Positions 1 to 9,302 of a stretch of DNA of 64,000 nt are shown one piece after another. Location: contig CACLSF010000002.1 in NCBI GenBank assembly GCA_902609535.1, forward strand, positions 1 to 64,000, written 5' to 3'. Each line of letters starts with the position of its first letter. The stretch's first letter is position 1. The position numbers and the translations under genes were made by a program. This stretch comes from an uncultured Pelagibacteraceae bacterium. GTDB taxonomy: Bacteria; Pseudomonadota; Alphaproteobacteria; Pelagibacterales; Pelagibacteraceae. The notes below the pieces were generated by a model that saw only the letters and a program-made list of their open reading frames with translations, did no database searches and was not told the origin of the DNA.

Positions 1-147
1 AACGGTATAGGAATTTTATTTTTTCCTGATGGTTCAACATATGAAGGTGAATGGGCAAATGGTTTTATGAACGGCGAAGGTACTTTTACTTGGTCAGATG
101 GTAAACAAAAAAAAGGTATTTGGAAAAATGGAAGTTTCCAAGAATAG
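1..147 (+). CDS. MORN-repeat protein, C-terminal fragment (cut by window start)
   Basis: Reading frame 1 is open from the first base to a TAG at 145-147, giving 48 residues. It contains a MORN repeat of the form Y-E-G-x-W-x-x-G-x-x-x-G-x-G, followed by the start of another degenerate unit (G-x-W-K-N-G). MORN repeats are beta-hairpin units, often in membrane-associated or scaffolding proteins; the role here cannot be told from one repeat. The gene end overlaps the next gene by 20 bases, which suggests co-transcription. Only the C terminus is visible, so length and start are unknown. Confidence 0.75.
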   Translation, partial: NGIGILFFPDGSTYEGEWANGFMNGEGTFTWSDGKQKKGIWKNGSFQE

Positions 148-673
148 TTTTAAAACATTGTCAGAACCAGTTAAGCAATTTGGTGGATTAGTTGGTATAA
201 TTATTCTTATCTTTCTAACTTTTTTTGTTTTAAATAATATTTTTGGTGAAGGTGACGAACTGGTCGCTAAAATGAAAATAGAAGAAGAAAGAATAGCTCA
301 AGAAAGAAAACTTAATAAGCTAATTTCTAGCCTTCCTTCAGGAGTTTTAGTTTCGTTTGATGGCACTGATAATTTTAAACTATCTGATGAATTATATGAA
401 GCTGTTTGCAAGGCAACTAAACTTATACCTCAACGTGCAATAATGGGAGCAAATTTTTTAAACTTTAGAGCACATGAAATTTATACAATTAATGGAAATA
501 AAATAGACGAAACATTTGTAAAATGGGACGATGAAAAAAATAAATGTTTTGCAGGTTTCGTTGTAAGTGGAAATAATGTTGGTGTAGATGAAACTATTAA
601 AGTAAGTGGAGAAGCTTTGAGTTTTTTAAGTACAGGTATTGATACAAGAGTTTATTTTATTAAAAATTTTTAA
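128..673 (+). CDS. Hypothetical single-pass membrane protein
   Basis: I place the start at the ATG at 128 (181 residues) rather than 98, because the shorter form overlaps the MORN gene less and opens directly into a normal N terminus. Residues about 19-40 form one strong transmembrane helix (GGLVGIIILIFLTFFVL). A charged stretch rich in Glu, Arg and Lys at about 45-65 could be a short coiled coil. The rest looks like a small soluble domain with two cysteines, presumably periplasmic. I do not recognise the family. It sits between a MORN protein and an osmolyte importer, but nothing ties it functionally to either. Confidence 0.6.
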   Translation: MEVSKNSFKTLSEPVKQFGGLVGIIILIFLTFFVLNNIFGEGDELVAKMKIEEERIAQERKLNKLISSLPSGVLVSFDGTDNFKLSDELYEAVCKATKLIPQRAIMGANFLNFRAHEIYTINGNKIDETFVKWDDEKNKCFAGFVVSGNNVGVDETIKVSGEALSFLSTGIDTRVYFIKNF

Positions 674-686
674 GGAGGAAATGTAA
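672..686 (+). promoter_or_regulatory. Strong Shine-Dalgarno followed by an ATG-TAA start-stop pair
   Basis: AAGGAGG at 672-678 is followed at normal spacing by ATG (681-683) and immediately by TAA (684-686). The nearest real gene begins at 740 and has no obvious Shine-Dalgarno of its own. The site could load a ribosome that stops after one codon, or be the relic of a lost gene start. Confidence 0.4.
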
Positions 687-739
687 CAAATTATAGAGAT
701 TTTATTTTATCTTAATTTCGTATAACCTTAATATTATTT

Positions 740-1771
740 ATGTCTGAACCAGTAATTAAATGCCAATCTGTTTATAAAATTTTTGGAGCAAACGCTGAGA
801 GAATGCTTAAAGAAGCAAATGGCAATGTTGATGCTAAAACGTTTCAAGAGAATGGATGTATCGTAGGAGTTAATAATGCTTCTTTTGAGGTATCCAAAGG
901 TGAAATGCTAGTTGTAATGGGTTTATCAGGATCAGGTAAGTCAACATTATTAAGGTGTATCTCTAGATTAACAGAAGCAACAGGTGGAAAAATTTTTATT
1001 GAAGGCCAAGACTTGCTTAATTTAAATAACAAGGAACTTATTGACTTAAGAAGAAATAAAATGGGAATGGTTTTTCAAAGTTTTGCACTACTTCCTCACA
1101 AAACAGTCTTAGAAAATATTGCTTTTCCTCTTCAAATTAAGGGTATTAAAACTGAAGATAGTATTAATAAAGCAATGGATATGGTTAAACTTGTTGGTCT
1201 TGATGGAAGAGAAAATTATTTTCCAAGAGAGTTATCTGGTGGACAACAACAAAGAGTTGGAATTGCAAGATCTTTAGCAGTTGAGCCAGATATATGGTTC
1301 TTAGATGAACCTTTTTCAGCATTAGATCCTCTAATAAGGAAAGAAATGCAAGATGAATTTTTAAGACTTCAAGAAAAATTACAAAAAACAATTATGTTTA
1401 TTACTCATGATTTTGATGAAGCCTTAAAACTTGCTGATCGTATTGCAATTATGAAAGATGGAATAATTGAACAGTTAGATACACCTGCTAATATTGTTTT
1501 AAAACCAGCAACAGAATATGTAAGAAAATTTACAGAGGAAGTACCAAGAGAGAAAGTTTTATTAATTCAAGATGTAATGGATGAAAAAACTTCTTCTGAT
1601 ATAGGTGGTTTAAAAGTTTCAAAAGATGAGATTATTGAAAACGTTGCTGAAAAAATTTTAACTCAAGAAAAAACAGTAGCTGTGACAGATAGCAAAAACA
1701 ATGTCGTAGGCTCAATAAATCCTGCAAAAATTATTAACACAGTTTTTGGAGGAAGAAAAAATAATAATTAA
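740..1771 (+). CDS. Betaine/TMAO-type ABC importer, ATP-binding protein (ProV/OpuAA family)
   Basis: This 343-residue ABC ATPase drives uptake of quaternary amines or similar osmolytes. Walker A is at residues 61-69 (GLSGSGKST), the signature LSGGQQQR at 165-172 and Walker B with the catalytic Glu at 187-192. The N-terminal extension before the ATPase core and the short CBS-like tail after about residue 270 are typical of ProV/OpuAA rather than of sugar or amino acid ATPases. The permease gene follows 3 bases later. No substrate-binding protein is adjacent. Because tmm lies 3.7 kb downstream, TMAO (the TmoW role) is as plausible as glycine betaine or proline, so I give no symbol. Confidence 0.92.
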   Translation: MSEPVIKCQSVYKIFGANAERMLKEANGNVDAKTFQENGCIVGVNNASFEVSKGEMLVVMGLSGSGKSTLLRCISRLTEATGGKIFIEGQDLLNLNNKELIDLRRNKMGMVFQSFALLPHKTVLENIAFPLQIKGIKTEDSINKAMDMVKLVGLDGRENYFPRELSGGQQQRVGIARSLAVEPDIWFLDEPFSALDPLIRKEMQDEFLRLQEKLQKTIMFITHDFDEALKLADRIAIMKDGIIEQLDTPANIVLKPATEYVRKFTEEVPREKVLLIQDVMDEKTSSDIGGLKVSKDEIIENVAEKILTQEKTVAVTDSKNNVVGSINPAKIINTVFGGRKNNN

Positions 1772-1774
1772 ATT

Positions 1775-3928
1775 ATGGAAATTCTAAAAAAATATCCAAA
1801 ATTATTTCAATGGTTATTTTTATTAGTTGTGTTTTTTGCACTATGCTTTGCAATCGATGTACCTGAAACATATAAATTTATAAGAGGACAGGCTGAATTT
1901 ATAAAAGACCCTAATCAGAGTGCCTTCGTATTTCTAGGAAAAGAAGTTAGATATTATGCATTTGACGTTTTTTGGAGGTTGCCGCCTCTTCTTGGATGGT
2001 TACCGATTTGGATAAATGATTCATTATTTTTCTTAATGAATGATTGGATGCCAATGGAATTTTGGAATGAAGATACGCAAGAATACAAAACTAGACCTTT
2101 AGTTTTACAAATAACTAGAAACTTAACTGCATTCATGACTTTTCTAATAGAATTAATTAGAGAAATTTTATTAGGTGGTCTTGAAACAATTGTTGCTTTT
2201 ACTAGTTGGGATTGGATTGATGCTAATCCTTGGGCAGAACTACCAGGCTTGCCTTGGACTATTGTAGCAGCTGGATCAGCAATACTTGCTTATAAGTTAG
2301 GAGGTAAAGGATTGGCAATATATGCACTTTTATCAATGACTTACATTTCTATATTTGGGCAATGGAAACCTTCTATGCAGACACTTTCTTTTATCTTGGT
2401 TGCAGCGCCTCTTTCATTTATTTTTGGCTTAGGTTTAGGTGTTGCGGCATTTAAAAGTAAAAGAGTAGAAAAAGCTCTATATCCAATACTTTTAGTTATG
2501 CAGACAATGCCCCAGTATGCGGTATTAGTTCCTGCACTAGTTCTTTTTGGGGTCGGTGACCATGCTGCAGTAATTATAACAATGATTGTTGCTGTGCCAC
2601 CAATGATACTTTTAACTTTATTAGGTTTAAGAGCGGTCCCTCAAGAGGTAATGGAAGCTGGAAGAATGAGTGGATGTAATAACTGGCAACTAATGTCAAA
2701 AGTATTAATCCCAACAGCGAGAAGAGATATTTTAATAGGAGTTAACCAAGTAATAATGGTTTGTTTTTCTATGGCAGTTATCTCTGCATTTATTGGAGCA
2801 AAAGGTTTAGGATTTAATTTATTGTTAGCATTAAATCAGTTGAATATTGGATTAGCATTAGAGGCAGGTTTATGCATTAGTTTGATTGCAATTCTATTAG
2901 ATAAGATGTCATTAGCTTGGGCTAACAAACAAGTTGATTATTTTGGTAATTTAAATTTTTTTCAACGAAATAAAAATTCTTTATTCTTTGGCGTTGTAGT
3001 AATAGTAGGTATTCTATTAGCTTACTTTGGATCAATTTATTTTAAAGATGGGTATAATTATTTATTTGAAGTTCCACATAATAAAGGAATATCAACAGCG
3101 GGTTTTTGGAATAAAGGAGTTGACTGGATATTTGATACTTTCTTCGTATATATAAAAGCATTTAATACTTGGCTAATTGTAGATGTGCTACAACCAATGA
3201 GAGCTTTGTATTTGAGAATGCCTGCTATTGCTACGTTAGTATTAGTTGTTGGAGCAGGATATTTAATTGGTGGAATTAGATCAGCTTTAGTTGTTTGTGG
3301 TTTAACTTTATTCATAGCTTTGAGCCCTTGGTGGGATAGAGCTTTAGTTACCACATACATGGCAACCTTTGGTGTATTAGTATCGTGCGCAATCGGATTT
3401 ACTGTTGGAACCTTATGTTTTCAAAATAAACACTCTAGAAACTTCATGTTAAATGTTTGCGATATATTCCAAACTTTTCCATCTTTTGTATATTTAATTC
3501 CTGTAATGATGCTTTTTGGGATTACTGACACATCAGTTTTAATTGCAGTAATAGTTTATGCCACCATACCAGCAACAAGATACACGATAGAGGGGCTTAG
3601 AAGTGTACCAGCTGGATTACATGATGCTGCAACTATGTCAGGTGTTACAAAGTTTCAAAGATTGTTTAAAATAGAATTTCCATTAGCATTTCCACACATG
3701 ATGTTAGGGCTTAACCAAACAATAGTTTTTGCATTATTTATGGTGATTATAGGTGCTTTTATTGGGACAGAGGATCTGGGTCAGTATATTTTAAAAGCTC
3801 TATCAGATAAAAACGGGGCAGGTATTGGATTAACACTTGGAATTTGTGTTGCTTTCATTGGATTGATTTTTGACAATTTAATCAGAACTTGGGTCGACAA
3901 AAGAAAAAAACATTTAGGTATAGACTAA
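1775..3928 (+). CDS. Fused double ABC permease of the ProW family
   Basis: At 717 residues this is about twice a normal ProW. It carries two complete permease halves, each with its own EAA-type loop contacting the ATPase: one near residues 291-310 (EVMEAGRMSG) and one near 612-630 (DAATMSGVTKF). Both halves end with a similar hydrophobic stretch containing IGAxxGxxxLG. A hydrophilic N-terminal segment with several Trp precedes the first half. The gene follows the ATPase by 3 bases, so one polypeptide probably replaces the usual permease dimer. It lies next to glpK and near tmm. Substrate is inferred only as a methylated amine or betaine; TMAO (TmoV role) is a good candidate. Confidence 0.88.
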   Translation: MEILKKYPKLFQWLFLLVVFFALCFAIDVPETYKFIRGQAEFIKDPNQSAFVFLGKEVRYYAFDVFWRLPPLLGWLPIWINDSLFFLMNDWMPMEFWNEDTQEYKTRPLVLQITRNLTAFMTFLIELIREILLGGLETIVAFTSWDWIDANPWAELPGLPWTIVAAGSAILAYKLGGKGLAIYALLSMTYISIFGQWKPSMQTLSFILVAAPLSFIFGLGLGVAAFKSKRVEKALYPILLVMQTMPQYAVLVPALVLFGVGDHAAVIITMIVAVPPMILLTLLGLRAVPQEVMEAGRMSGCNNWQLMSKVLIPTARRDILIGVNQVIMVCFSMAVISAFIGAKGLGFNLLLALNQLNIGLALEAGLCISLIAILLDKMSLAWANKQVDYFGNLNFFQRNKNSLFFGVVVIVGILLAYFGSIYFKDGYNYLFEVPHNKGISTAGFWNKGVDWIFDTFFVYIKAFNTWLIVDVLQPMRALYLRMPAIATLVLVVGAGYLIGGIRSALVVCGLTLFIALSPWWDRALVTTYMATFGVLVSCAIGFTVGTLCFQNKHSRNFMLNVCDIFQTFPSFVYLIPVMMLFGITDTSVLIAVIVYATIPATRYTIEGLRSVPAGLHDAATMSGVTKFQRLFKIEFPLAFPHMMLGLNQTIVFALFMVIIGAFIGTEDLGQYILKALSDKNGAGIGLTLGICVAFIGLIFDNLIRTWVDKRKKHLGID

Positions 3929-3932
3929 AATT

Positions 3933-5411
3933 GTGAAAAAATTTCTTGTTGCTATCGATCAAGGTACAACATCAACTAGAGTAATTTTATTTGATTTAGA
4001 AGGAAATATAAAATTTACATCTCAGTTTGAATTTAATCAATACTTCCCAAAAAATGGATGGGTGGAACATAATCCAAATGAAATTTGGCTTACAACTCTT
4101 AAGGCCTTAAAAAAAGTAATTAAAAAAGTATCTTCACTTAAAGGGAAAATATTAAGTATTGGAATTACTAACCAGAGAGAGACAACTATACTTTGGAACA
4201 AGAAGACAGGTAAACCAATATACAATGCAATTGTTTGGCAAGACCGTAGAACACAAGAATACTGTGAAATCTTAAAGAAAAAAAATTATGAAAAAATTTT
4301 TAGAAAGAAAACTGGATTATTTATTGATCCATATTTTTCTGCAACTAAAATTAAATGGATATTAGAAAATGTAAAAAATGCTAAGAAACTTTTAAAATCA
4401 AATAATTTATTATTTGGTACAGTTGATACTTTTTTAATTTGGAAACTTACTAATGGAAAACATCATTTAACAGAAGCAACCAATGCTAGTAGAACCATGT
4501 TATTTAATATCAATAATAATAAATGGGATAAAGAAATCTTAAATAAGCTCAAAATTTCTAAAAATATTTTGCCAGAAATTAAAAATTCAGCTGATAATTT
4601 TGGCTCCACAAATAAGAAAATTATTGGTACTGAAATACCAATATCGGCAGTCTTAGGGGATCAACAAGCTGCTGCAGTAGGGCAGTCTTGCTTTGAAAAA
4701 GGATCGGTCAAAAGCACATATGGAACTGGTGCTTTTGTAATAATGAATACTGGCTATAAAAAAATTTATTCTAAGAATAAATTATTAACAACTATTTGTT
4801 ATAGACTTAATGGAAAAAGTACTTATGCCCTTGAGGGATCAATTTTCATAGCAGGTGCAGGTGTGCAATGGTTACGCGATAAGTTAAAATTAGTTAACAA
4901 TGCTTATGATACAGAAAGAATAGCACAATCAAAAAAAAATAATGATGATGTATATATTGTGCCGGCATTTAGTGGAATGGGAGCCCCTTACTGGAGACCT
5001 GATGCAAGAGGTTTGATAACAGGTTTAACAAGAGACAGTGACTGGAAAATATTAGTTAGAGCAGTACTTGAGTCAGTTGCTTACCAAAGTCATGATTTAT
5101 TTAATGCTATGAGAAAAGATGGATTAAAACCTAATATTGTTAAAATTGATGGGGGCATGGTTGAAAATAATTGGTTTTCTCAATTTTTAGCAAACATTAT
5201 AAATATAAATACAGAAAGACCCAAAATATTAGAAACCACAGCCCTGGGCGTCGCTTTTTTTGCTGGATATCAAATTGGAGTATTTAAATCATTAGATCAA
5301 ATAAAGAGAAAATGGAAAAAAGAAAAAATTTTTAAACCTATTATAAACAAGAAATTAAGAAGTAAGTTATTAAATGGTTGGAAAATAGCTGTTGATAGAA
5401 CTTTATTATGA
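3933..5411 (+). CDS. glpK: Glycerol kinase
   Basis: The enzyme phosphorylates glycerol to sn-glycerol 3-phosphate with ATP in the cytoplasm. The 492-residue length is standard. The N-terminal DQGTTSTR phosphate-binding loop starts at residue 9, and a W-Q-D-R-R-T segment, GDQQAA, YGTGAF and GMGAPYWRPDARG all match FGGY-family glycerol kinases. It starts with GTG, 4 bases after the permease stop, so it is probably in the same transcript. Convergent tmm follows. A gpsA-like gene 1.4 kb away could oxidise or make its product, and a glycosidase cluster downstream could supply glycerol. Confidence 0.95.
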   Translation: MKKFLVAIDQGTTSTRVILFDLEGNIKFTSQFEFNQYFPKNGWVEHNPNEIWLTTLKALKKVIKKVSSLKGKILSIGITNQRETTILWNKKTGKPIYNAIVWQDRRTQEYCEILKKKNYEKIFRKKTGLFIDPYFSATKIKWILENVKNAKKLLKSNNLLFGTVDTFLIWKLTNGKHHLTEATNASRTMLFNINNNKWDKEILNKLKISKNILPEIKNSADNFGSTNKKIIGTEIPISAVLGDQQAAAVGQSCFEKGSVKSTYGTGAFVIMNTGYKKIYSKNKLLTTICYRLNGKSTYALEGSIFIAGAGVQWLRDKLKLVNNAYDTERIAQSKKNNDDVYIVPAFSGMGAPYWRPDARGLITGLTRDSDWKILVRAVLESVAYQSHDLFNAMRKDGLKPNIVKIDGGMVENNWFSQFLANIININTERPKILETTALGVAFFAGYQIGVFKSLDQIKRKWKKEKIFKPIINKKLRSKLLNGWKIAVDRTLL

Positions 5412-5429
5412 AAAATAACTTATTATTTT
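5412..5429. terminator. Weak bidirectional AT-rich hairpin between glpK and tmm
   Basis: A 7-bp stem (AAAATAA/TTATTTT) with a CTTA loop sits between the convergent stops of glpK and tmm. It is flanked by A and T runs on both sides. The stem has no GC pairs, so termination would be weak at best. Confidence 0.3.
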
Positions 5430-6751
5430 AAAAAAGTATCCATCGAGTCGTCCATTGCAGAAGCCCATGGAGTATGATGAATTGGTGCTACAGATCCAGT
5501 CACAGGAGAAGAGAATGATTTATTTCTGTATGTTAAAATATCATTCACTTTATCATGTTCCCATTCTTTGAAATGTTTTCTGATTAGTTCAAAATCTATT
5601 TTTGGATAATCAGACATTCCGTGGAGTTCTTTAGTGTATTCTGTTTGAAAATCTATCATTTGATCTGGGTTCTCTAATTTTTCCTCTAATGATACCCATT
5701 TTTGAATATCATTTTCAACTTCATTGGCATCTGGGATTTTAATTTTATTCATAATTACATCTCTTGCAAACCAAGCTTGACAATCAAACATGTTAAAAGT
5801 GTGGAATTGATCTTGCATACCAAGATACATTAGTTTGTGATTGTTTTGCCAGACTACACCTTTGTATAATTTAGGTGGGTATAGTCTATTATGAGTTTTG
5901 AGAACTAGGTTATCTTCTAAGAATGGAAAATGGTGTAAATATCCAGTACACAAGATAATAACATCGGTCTCTTGTTCTGTCCCATCTTTAAAAATAGCTT
6001 TATTTCCTTCTAATCTATCGAGGTAAAAAACTTCTTTCATTCCTTTAGGCCATTTAAAACCCATAGGATTATGTCTATATCCTATGGTAACGCTTTTAGC
6101 TCCGTATTTATTACATTGAAGTGCCACATCCTCTGCGGAATAACTACTTCCTAAAACGACTACATTTTTTCCTCTGAATTCTTCTGCATCTCTAAAATCA
6201 TGTGAGTGCATTATTCTTCCAGGAAATGAACTCATACCTTTATACTCTGGAATAAATGGAACTGAAAAATGTCCAGATGAGACTACAACATAATCAAACT
6301 TATCATTTAGTATTTTATTGTTTGCTTTATCTTGGTAGCTAACTTCAAACTTGTCAGCAATATAATTTACACTTGTAACCCTTGTATTAAATTTAATTTT
6401 ATTTTTTAAATTTCCTTTGCTTACTCTTCCAATTATGTAGTTGTATAGAACTTCTCTAGGTGGAAAGGATGGAATAGGTTTTCCAAAATGCTCATCAAAA
6501 GAATAATCAGCAAACTCTAAACATTCTTTAGGGCCATTAGACCATAAATACCTGTACATACTATTATGAATGGGATCACCGTATTGGTCTGAACCAGTCC
6601 TCCAACTATAATTCCAAAGACCACCCCAATCCTCTTGCTTTTCGAAACAAACAACTTCAGGTATTTTTGTACCTTTATTTTCTTCATTTTCAAATGCTCT
6701 TAAAATAGAAAGTCCACACGGGCCAGATCCAATTATTGCTACCTTAGTCAT
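5423..6751 (-). CDS. tmm: Trimethylamine monooxygenase (flavin-containing)
   Basis: Tmm oxidises trimethylamine to trimethylamine N-oxide using FAD, NADPH and O2. The FAD site GSGPCG is at residues 8-13, the FMO fingerprint FxGxxxHxxxF at 176-186 and the NADPH loop GSSYSA at 201-206. The segments DWGGLWNYSWRTG, MYRYLWSNGPKECLEF and HHTPWASAMDDS closely resemble the characterised Methylocella and SAR11 enzymes as I remember them. The length of 442 residues is normal. It is the only minus-strand gene among plus-strand neighbours and is divergent from the gpsA-like gene, with about 100 bases for promoters. No TMAO demethylase (tdm) of the DUF1989-GcvT type is visible in this window. Confidence 0.95.
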   Translation of the reverse strand: MTKVAIIGSGPCGLSILRAFENEENKGTKIPEVVCFEKQEDWGGLWNYSWRTGSDQYGDPIHNSMYRYLWSNGPKECLEFADYSFDEHFGKPIPSFPPREVLYNYIIGRVSKGNLKNKIKFNTRVTSVNYIADKFEVSYQDKANNKILNDKFDYVVVSSGHFSVPFIPEYKGMSSFPGRIMHSHDFRDAEEFRGKNVVVLGSSYSAEDVALQCNKYGAKSVTIGYRHNPMGFKWPKGMKEVFYLDRLEGNKAIFKDGTEQETDVIILCTGYLHHFPFLEDNLVLKTHNRLYPPKLYKGVVWQNNHKLMYLGMQDQFHTFNMFDCQAWFARDVIMNKIKIPDANEVENDIQKWVSLEEKLENPDQMIDFQTEYTKELHGMSDYPKIDFELIRKHFKEWEHDKVNDILTYRNKSFSSPVTGSVAPIHHTPWASAMDDSMDTFLK

Positions 6752-6852
6752 ATTTATAAGTTTATTTTATAAATAAATTGTTAAAATTTAAACTATTTTT
6801 TATTTAAATTTACTTGTTATTAGATATCTGGTTTGATCTATTTAATTTATAT

Positions 6853-7809
6853 ATGAAAAACATCTTAGTAATTGGCGGTGGAGCTATGGGATCTGCGTTC
6901 ACTATTCCATGTATAGATAATAAGAATAAAGTAACAATAACAGAGCCATACAGCAAATTATTTATTAAAAACTTATCTTCAAAAACAAAGAATCATTCAA
7001 GTTTAAAAATTAAAATGCCAAAACAATTAATTTTTAAAAACTATTCTAATGAGTTATTTAGAGAAAAATACGATCTTATCGTTATTGCTTTAAGTTTATC
7101 AGGTATTGATTTTATTGGAAAAGAATTAAAAAAATTTAAAATTAAATCACCAATTCTAATACTTACAAAAGGTCTTAAATATGAAAAAAATTCAAAAAAA
7201 ATATTAACACTCTCTCAACAACTTTTAAAAAAAAATAATAAATTAAATATTTCTGTTTTAAAAGGACCTTGCTTAGCTAAAGAATTGGCTAAAAAAAATC
7301 AAACCAGTGTTATTGTTGCAAATAAAAATATCAAAACTGCAAAATATATTGGCAAAATGATTTCTACTAAATATTATTTAATAGAATATTCAAAAGATGT
7401 TGTTGGGGTCGAGATAAATTCAGCAATTAAAAATATTTATTCAATGATAATAGGCTCTGGTCAAAGTTTAAATAGATCCTCAAGTTTGTTCCAAAAATCA
7501 ATATTAGAAATGAAATACATAACCAAATTTTTCAAAGGTAAAGAAGAGACGGTCTTAAGTCTTGCCGGAGTTGGAGATTTATATGTAAGTGCTGCTGGGG
7601 GAAGAAATAGTAAGATGGGAAATTACCTTGGACGAGGATACTCATTTAAAAAAGCAAAACAAAAATTTATGCCAAATGATACAGTAGAGGGAGAACAACT
7701 TATAAGAGAAATAGCTCCGTTTATCTTACAAAAATTAAATAAGAGCAAAATTCCTTTGATGATTAAATTAATTAAAACAATACTAAATAATCAAAAATTT
7801 AATTTTTAA
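6853..7809 (+). CDS. gpsA: NAD(P)-dependent glycerol-3-phosphate dehydrogenase
   Basis: The enzyme interconverts dihydroxyacetone phosphate and sn-glycerol 3-phosphate. I choose the ATG at 6853 (318 residues) because the Rossmann fold begins directly after it, with GGGAMG at residues 8-13. Three further blocks match GpsA: LKGPCLAKELA, the catalytic Lys region GVEINSAIKNIYSM, and the SLAGVGDLYVSAAGGRNSKMG segment. The glycine loop differs from the usual GAGSWG, and the sequence is Lys-rich and somewhat divergent, so this may be a specialised paralogue. It lies between divergent tmm and a carbohydrate importer and pairs logically with glpK. Confidence 0.82.
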   Translation: MKNILVIGGGAMGSAFTIPCIDNKNKVTITEPYSKLFIKNLSSKTKNHSSLKIKMPKQLIFKNYSNELFREKYDLIVIALSLSGIDFIGKELKKFKIKSPILILTKGLKYEKNSKKILTLSQQLLKKNNKLNISVLKGPCLAKELAKKNQTSVIVANKNIKTAKYIGKMISTKYYLIEYSKDVVGVEINSAIKNIYSMIIGSGQSLNRSSSLFQKSILEMKYITKFFKGKEETVLSLAGVGDLYVSAAGGRNSKMGNYLGRGYSFKKAKQKFMPNDTVEGEQLIREIAPFILQKLNKSKIPLMIKLIKTILNNQKFNF

Positions 7810-7908
7810 AAATATCATAAAACCTAGGTTTTCATTTATAGGTAATTTCTAACTACTATTGTTATTTATATGTTGCGCTGATACATTTATTTTTATTAAT
7901 CAAAGAAA

Positions 7909-7915
7909 GAGGGGA
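7909..7915 (+). promoter_or_regulatory. Strong ribosome binding site of the sugar-binding protein
   Basis: AGAGGGG sits 4 bases before the ATG at 7920. It is one of the few good Shine-Dalgarno sites in the window, which fits high expression of a periplasmic binding protein. Confidence 0.6.
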
Positions 7916-7919
7916 ATCA

Positions 7920-9248
7920 ATGATTAAAAAAACAATAATAACCGTCTGTGCACTCATATTTTTTATTTCAAATATTAGTTTCGCAGACATTACTTTTTGG
8001 ACTACAGAAGTTCAGCCAGCTAGAATGGCTAAACAAGAAGCAATGGCTAAAGATTTTGAAGCTAAAACTGGCATCAAAGTCGAAGTTATTCCTGTAGAAG
8101 AAAAAGATTTAGGAACAAGAGCAACTGCAGCAGCAGCAGCGGGCGATCTACCTGATGTAATCTATCATACATTACAGTATGTATTACCTTGGGCAGAAGC
8201 TGGTATACTTGACGTTGATGCAAATAATGCCGTTGTAAAAGAACTTGGCAAAAAAACTTTTGCGCCAGGTGCTTTAAATATGGCTAAAAAAGGATCAAAA
8301 ATAGCAGCTGTACCAGTTGACGGTTGGACGCAAATGGTCGTTTATAGAAAAGACTTATTTGAAAAAGCAGGCCTTGCACCACCAACAAGCTATGAAAATA
8401 TAACAAAAGCAGTAGAAGCACTTTCTGGTGATGGAATGTTTGGTTTTGTTGCAGCAACAAAAACTGATGAAAACTTTATGAGTCAGGTTTTAGAACATGT
8501 TCTTTTAGCAAACGGAGTAAATGTTGTAAAAAAAGACGGAATAAGAAAGCAAGGCAAAAAACTTAAAGCTTCTTTGGAGTTCTATAAAGTTATATCAAAT
8601 GCAAGTCCTCCAGGGGAATTGTATTGGAAGCAATCAAGAGAACTATATTTTGCTGGAAAAACACCAATGATAATTTGGTCTCCATTTATTATGGATGAAC
8701 TAGCTGGCTTAAGAGATTCAGCTCCACCAACAATAAATAGTGATCCAACATCTGGTGAGTTAGCTTCAAAAACTGGCTTTATTACAAACTTGAGTGGTCC
8801 TAATAATAAAAAAGGTGCTGCTTGGGCAGATGTCAGATATTTTGGAATAACAGCTGATGCTGATACAGAGGAAGCAAGTGCTTTTATCAAATACTCAATG
8901 GACGAGGGTTATACAAAGACACTTTCAATCGCACCAGAAGGTAAATTTCCTGTGAGAAGAGGAAACTCAAGCGATCCTGAGGCATTTACTAAAGCGTGGA
9001 GTAAATTGCCAGTTGGAGTTGATAGAAAAGCACCTTTATCAGACTTATATTCAGAAGATGTTATAAATAATATCGTTGCTGGATTAGATAAAGCTCAAAG
9101 ATGGGGCGTAAAAGAAGGTGAACTTTCTAGAGCTTCTAAAATTATTAATAACAAGTTTATTAATAGAATAACTAGACTTTATGTTGACGGACAAATTGAT
9201 ATTGATCAAGCAGTAGATATGATCAATCAAAAACTCTCTCAATTTTAA
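7920..9248 (+). CDS. Carbohydrate ABC importer, substrate-binding protein
   Basis: A periplasmic binding protein of 442 residues in the family-1 (MalE/UgpB-like) class. Residues 1-22 are a signal peptide (KK, hydrophobic core, FADI cleavage region). The mature start ITFWTTE...R-x-x-x-x-A-x-x-x-x-x-F-E-x-K-T-G-I-K-V is typical. Two permease genes follow, but no ATPase. The neighbouring GH63-like glycosidase suggests a small glycoside such as glucosylglycerol, glucosylglycerate or mannosylglycerate; that is inference. A terminator-like hairpin directly after the gene would keep binding protein mRNA in excess over permease mRNA. Confidence 0.88.
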   Translation: MIKKTIITVCALIFFISNISFADITFWTTEVQPARMAKQEAMAKDFEAKTGIKVEVIPVEEKDLGTRATAAAAAGDLPDVIYHTLQYVLPWAEAGILDVDANNAVVKELGKKTFAPGALNMAKKGSKIAAVPVDGWTQMVVYRKDLFEKAGLAPPTSYENITKAVEALSGDGMFGFVAATKTDENFMSQVLEHVLLANGVNVVKKDGIRKQGKKLKASLEFYKVISNASPPGELYWKQSRELYFAGKTPMIIWSPFIMDELAGLRDSAPPTINSDPTSGELASKTGFITNLSGPNNKKGAAWADVRYFGITADADTEEASAFIKYSMDEGYTKTLSIAPEGKFPVRRGNSSDPEAFTKAWSKLPVGVDRKAPLSDLYSEDVINNIVAGLDKAQRWGVKEGELSRASKIINNKFINRITRLYVDGQIDIDQAVDMINQKLSQF

Positions 9249-9269
9249 TCTAGTAATTTAAATTTAAAT

Positions 9270-9302
9270 AAAAGCGGATAATATGTATTATCCGCTTTTT
9301 TT
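9270..9302 (+). terminator. Perfect 13-bp hairpin plus T-run ending at the permease start codon
   Basis: AAAAGCGGATAAT at 9270-9282 pairs perfectly with 9287-9299 around an ATGT loop. Seven T residues run from 9296 to 9302 and the permease ATG begins at 9303. This is an intrinsic terminator by form. As part of an operon it probably works as an attenuator or 3'-end stabiliser for the binding-protein message. Confidence 0.85.

Noticed and set aside
7819-7832. Perfect 14-base palindrome AAAACCTAGGTTTT after the gpsA-like gene
   Set aside because: Without a spacer it gives only a five-pair hairpin and is not followed by a clear T-run, so it is too weak to call a terminator; also may be chance.
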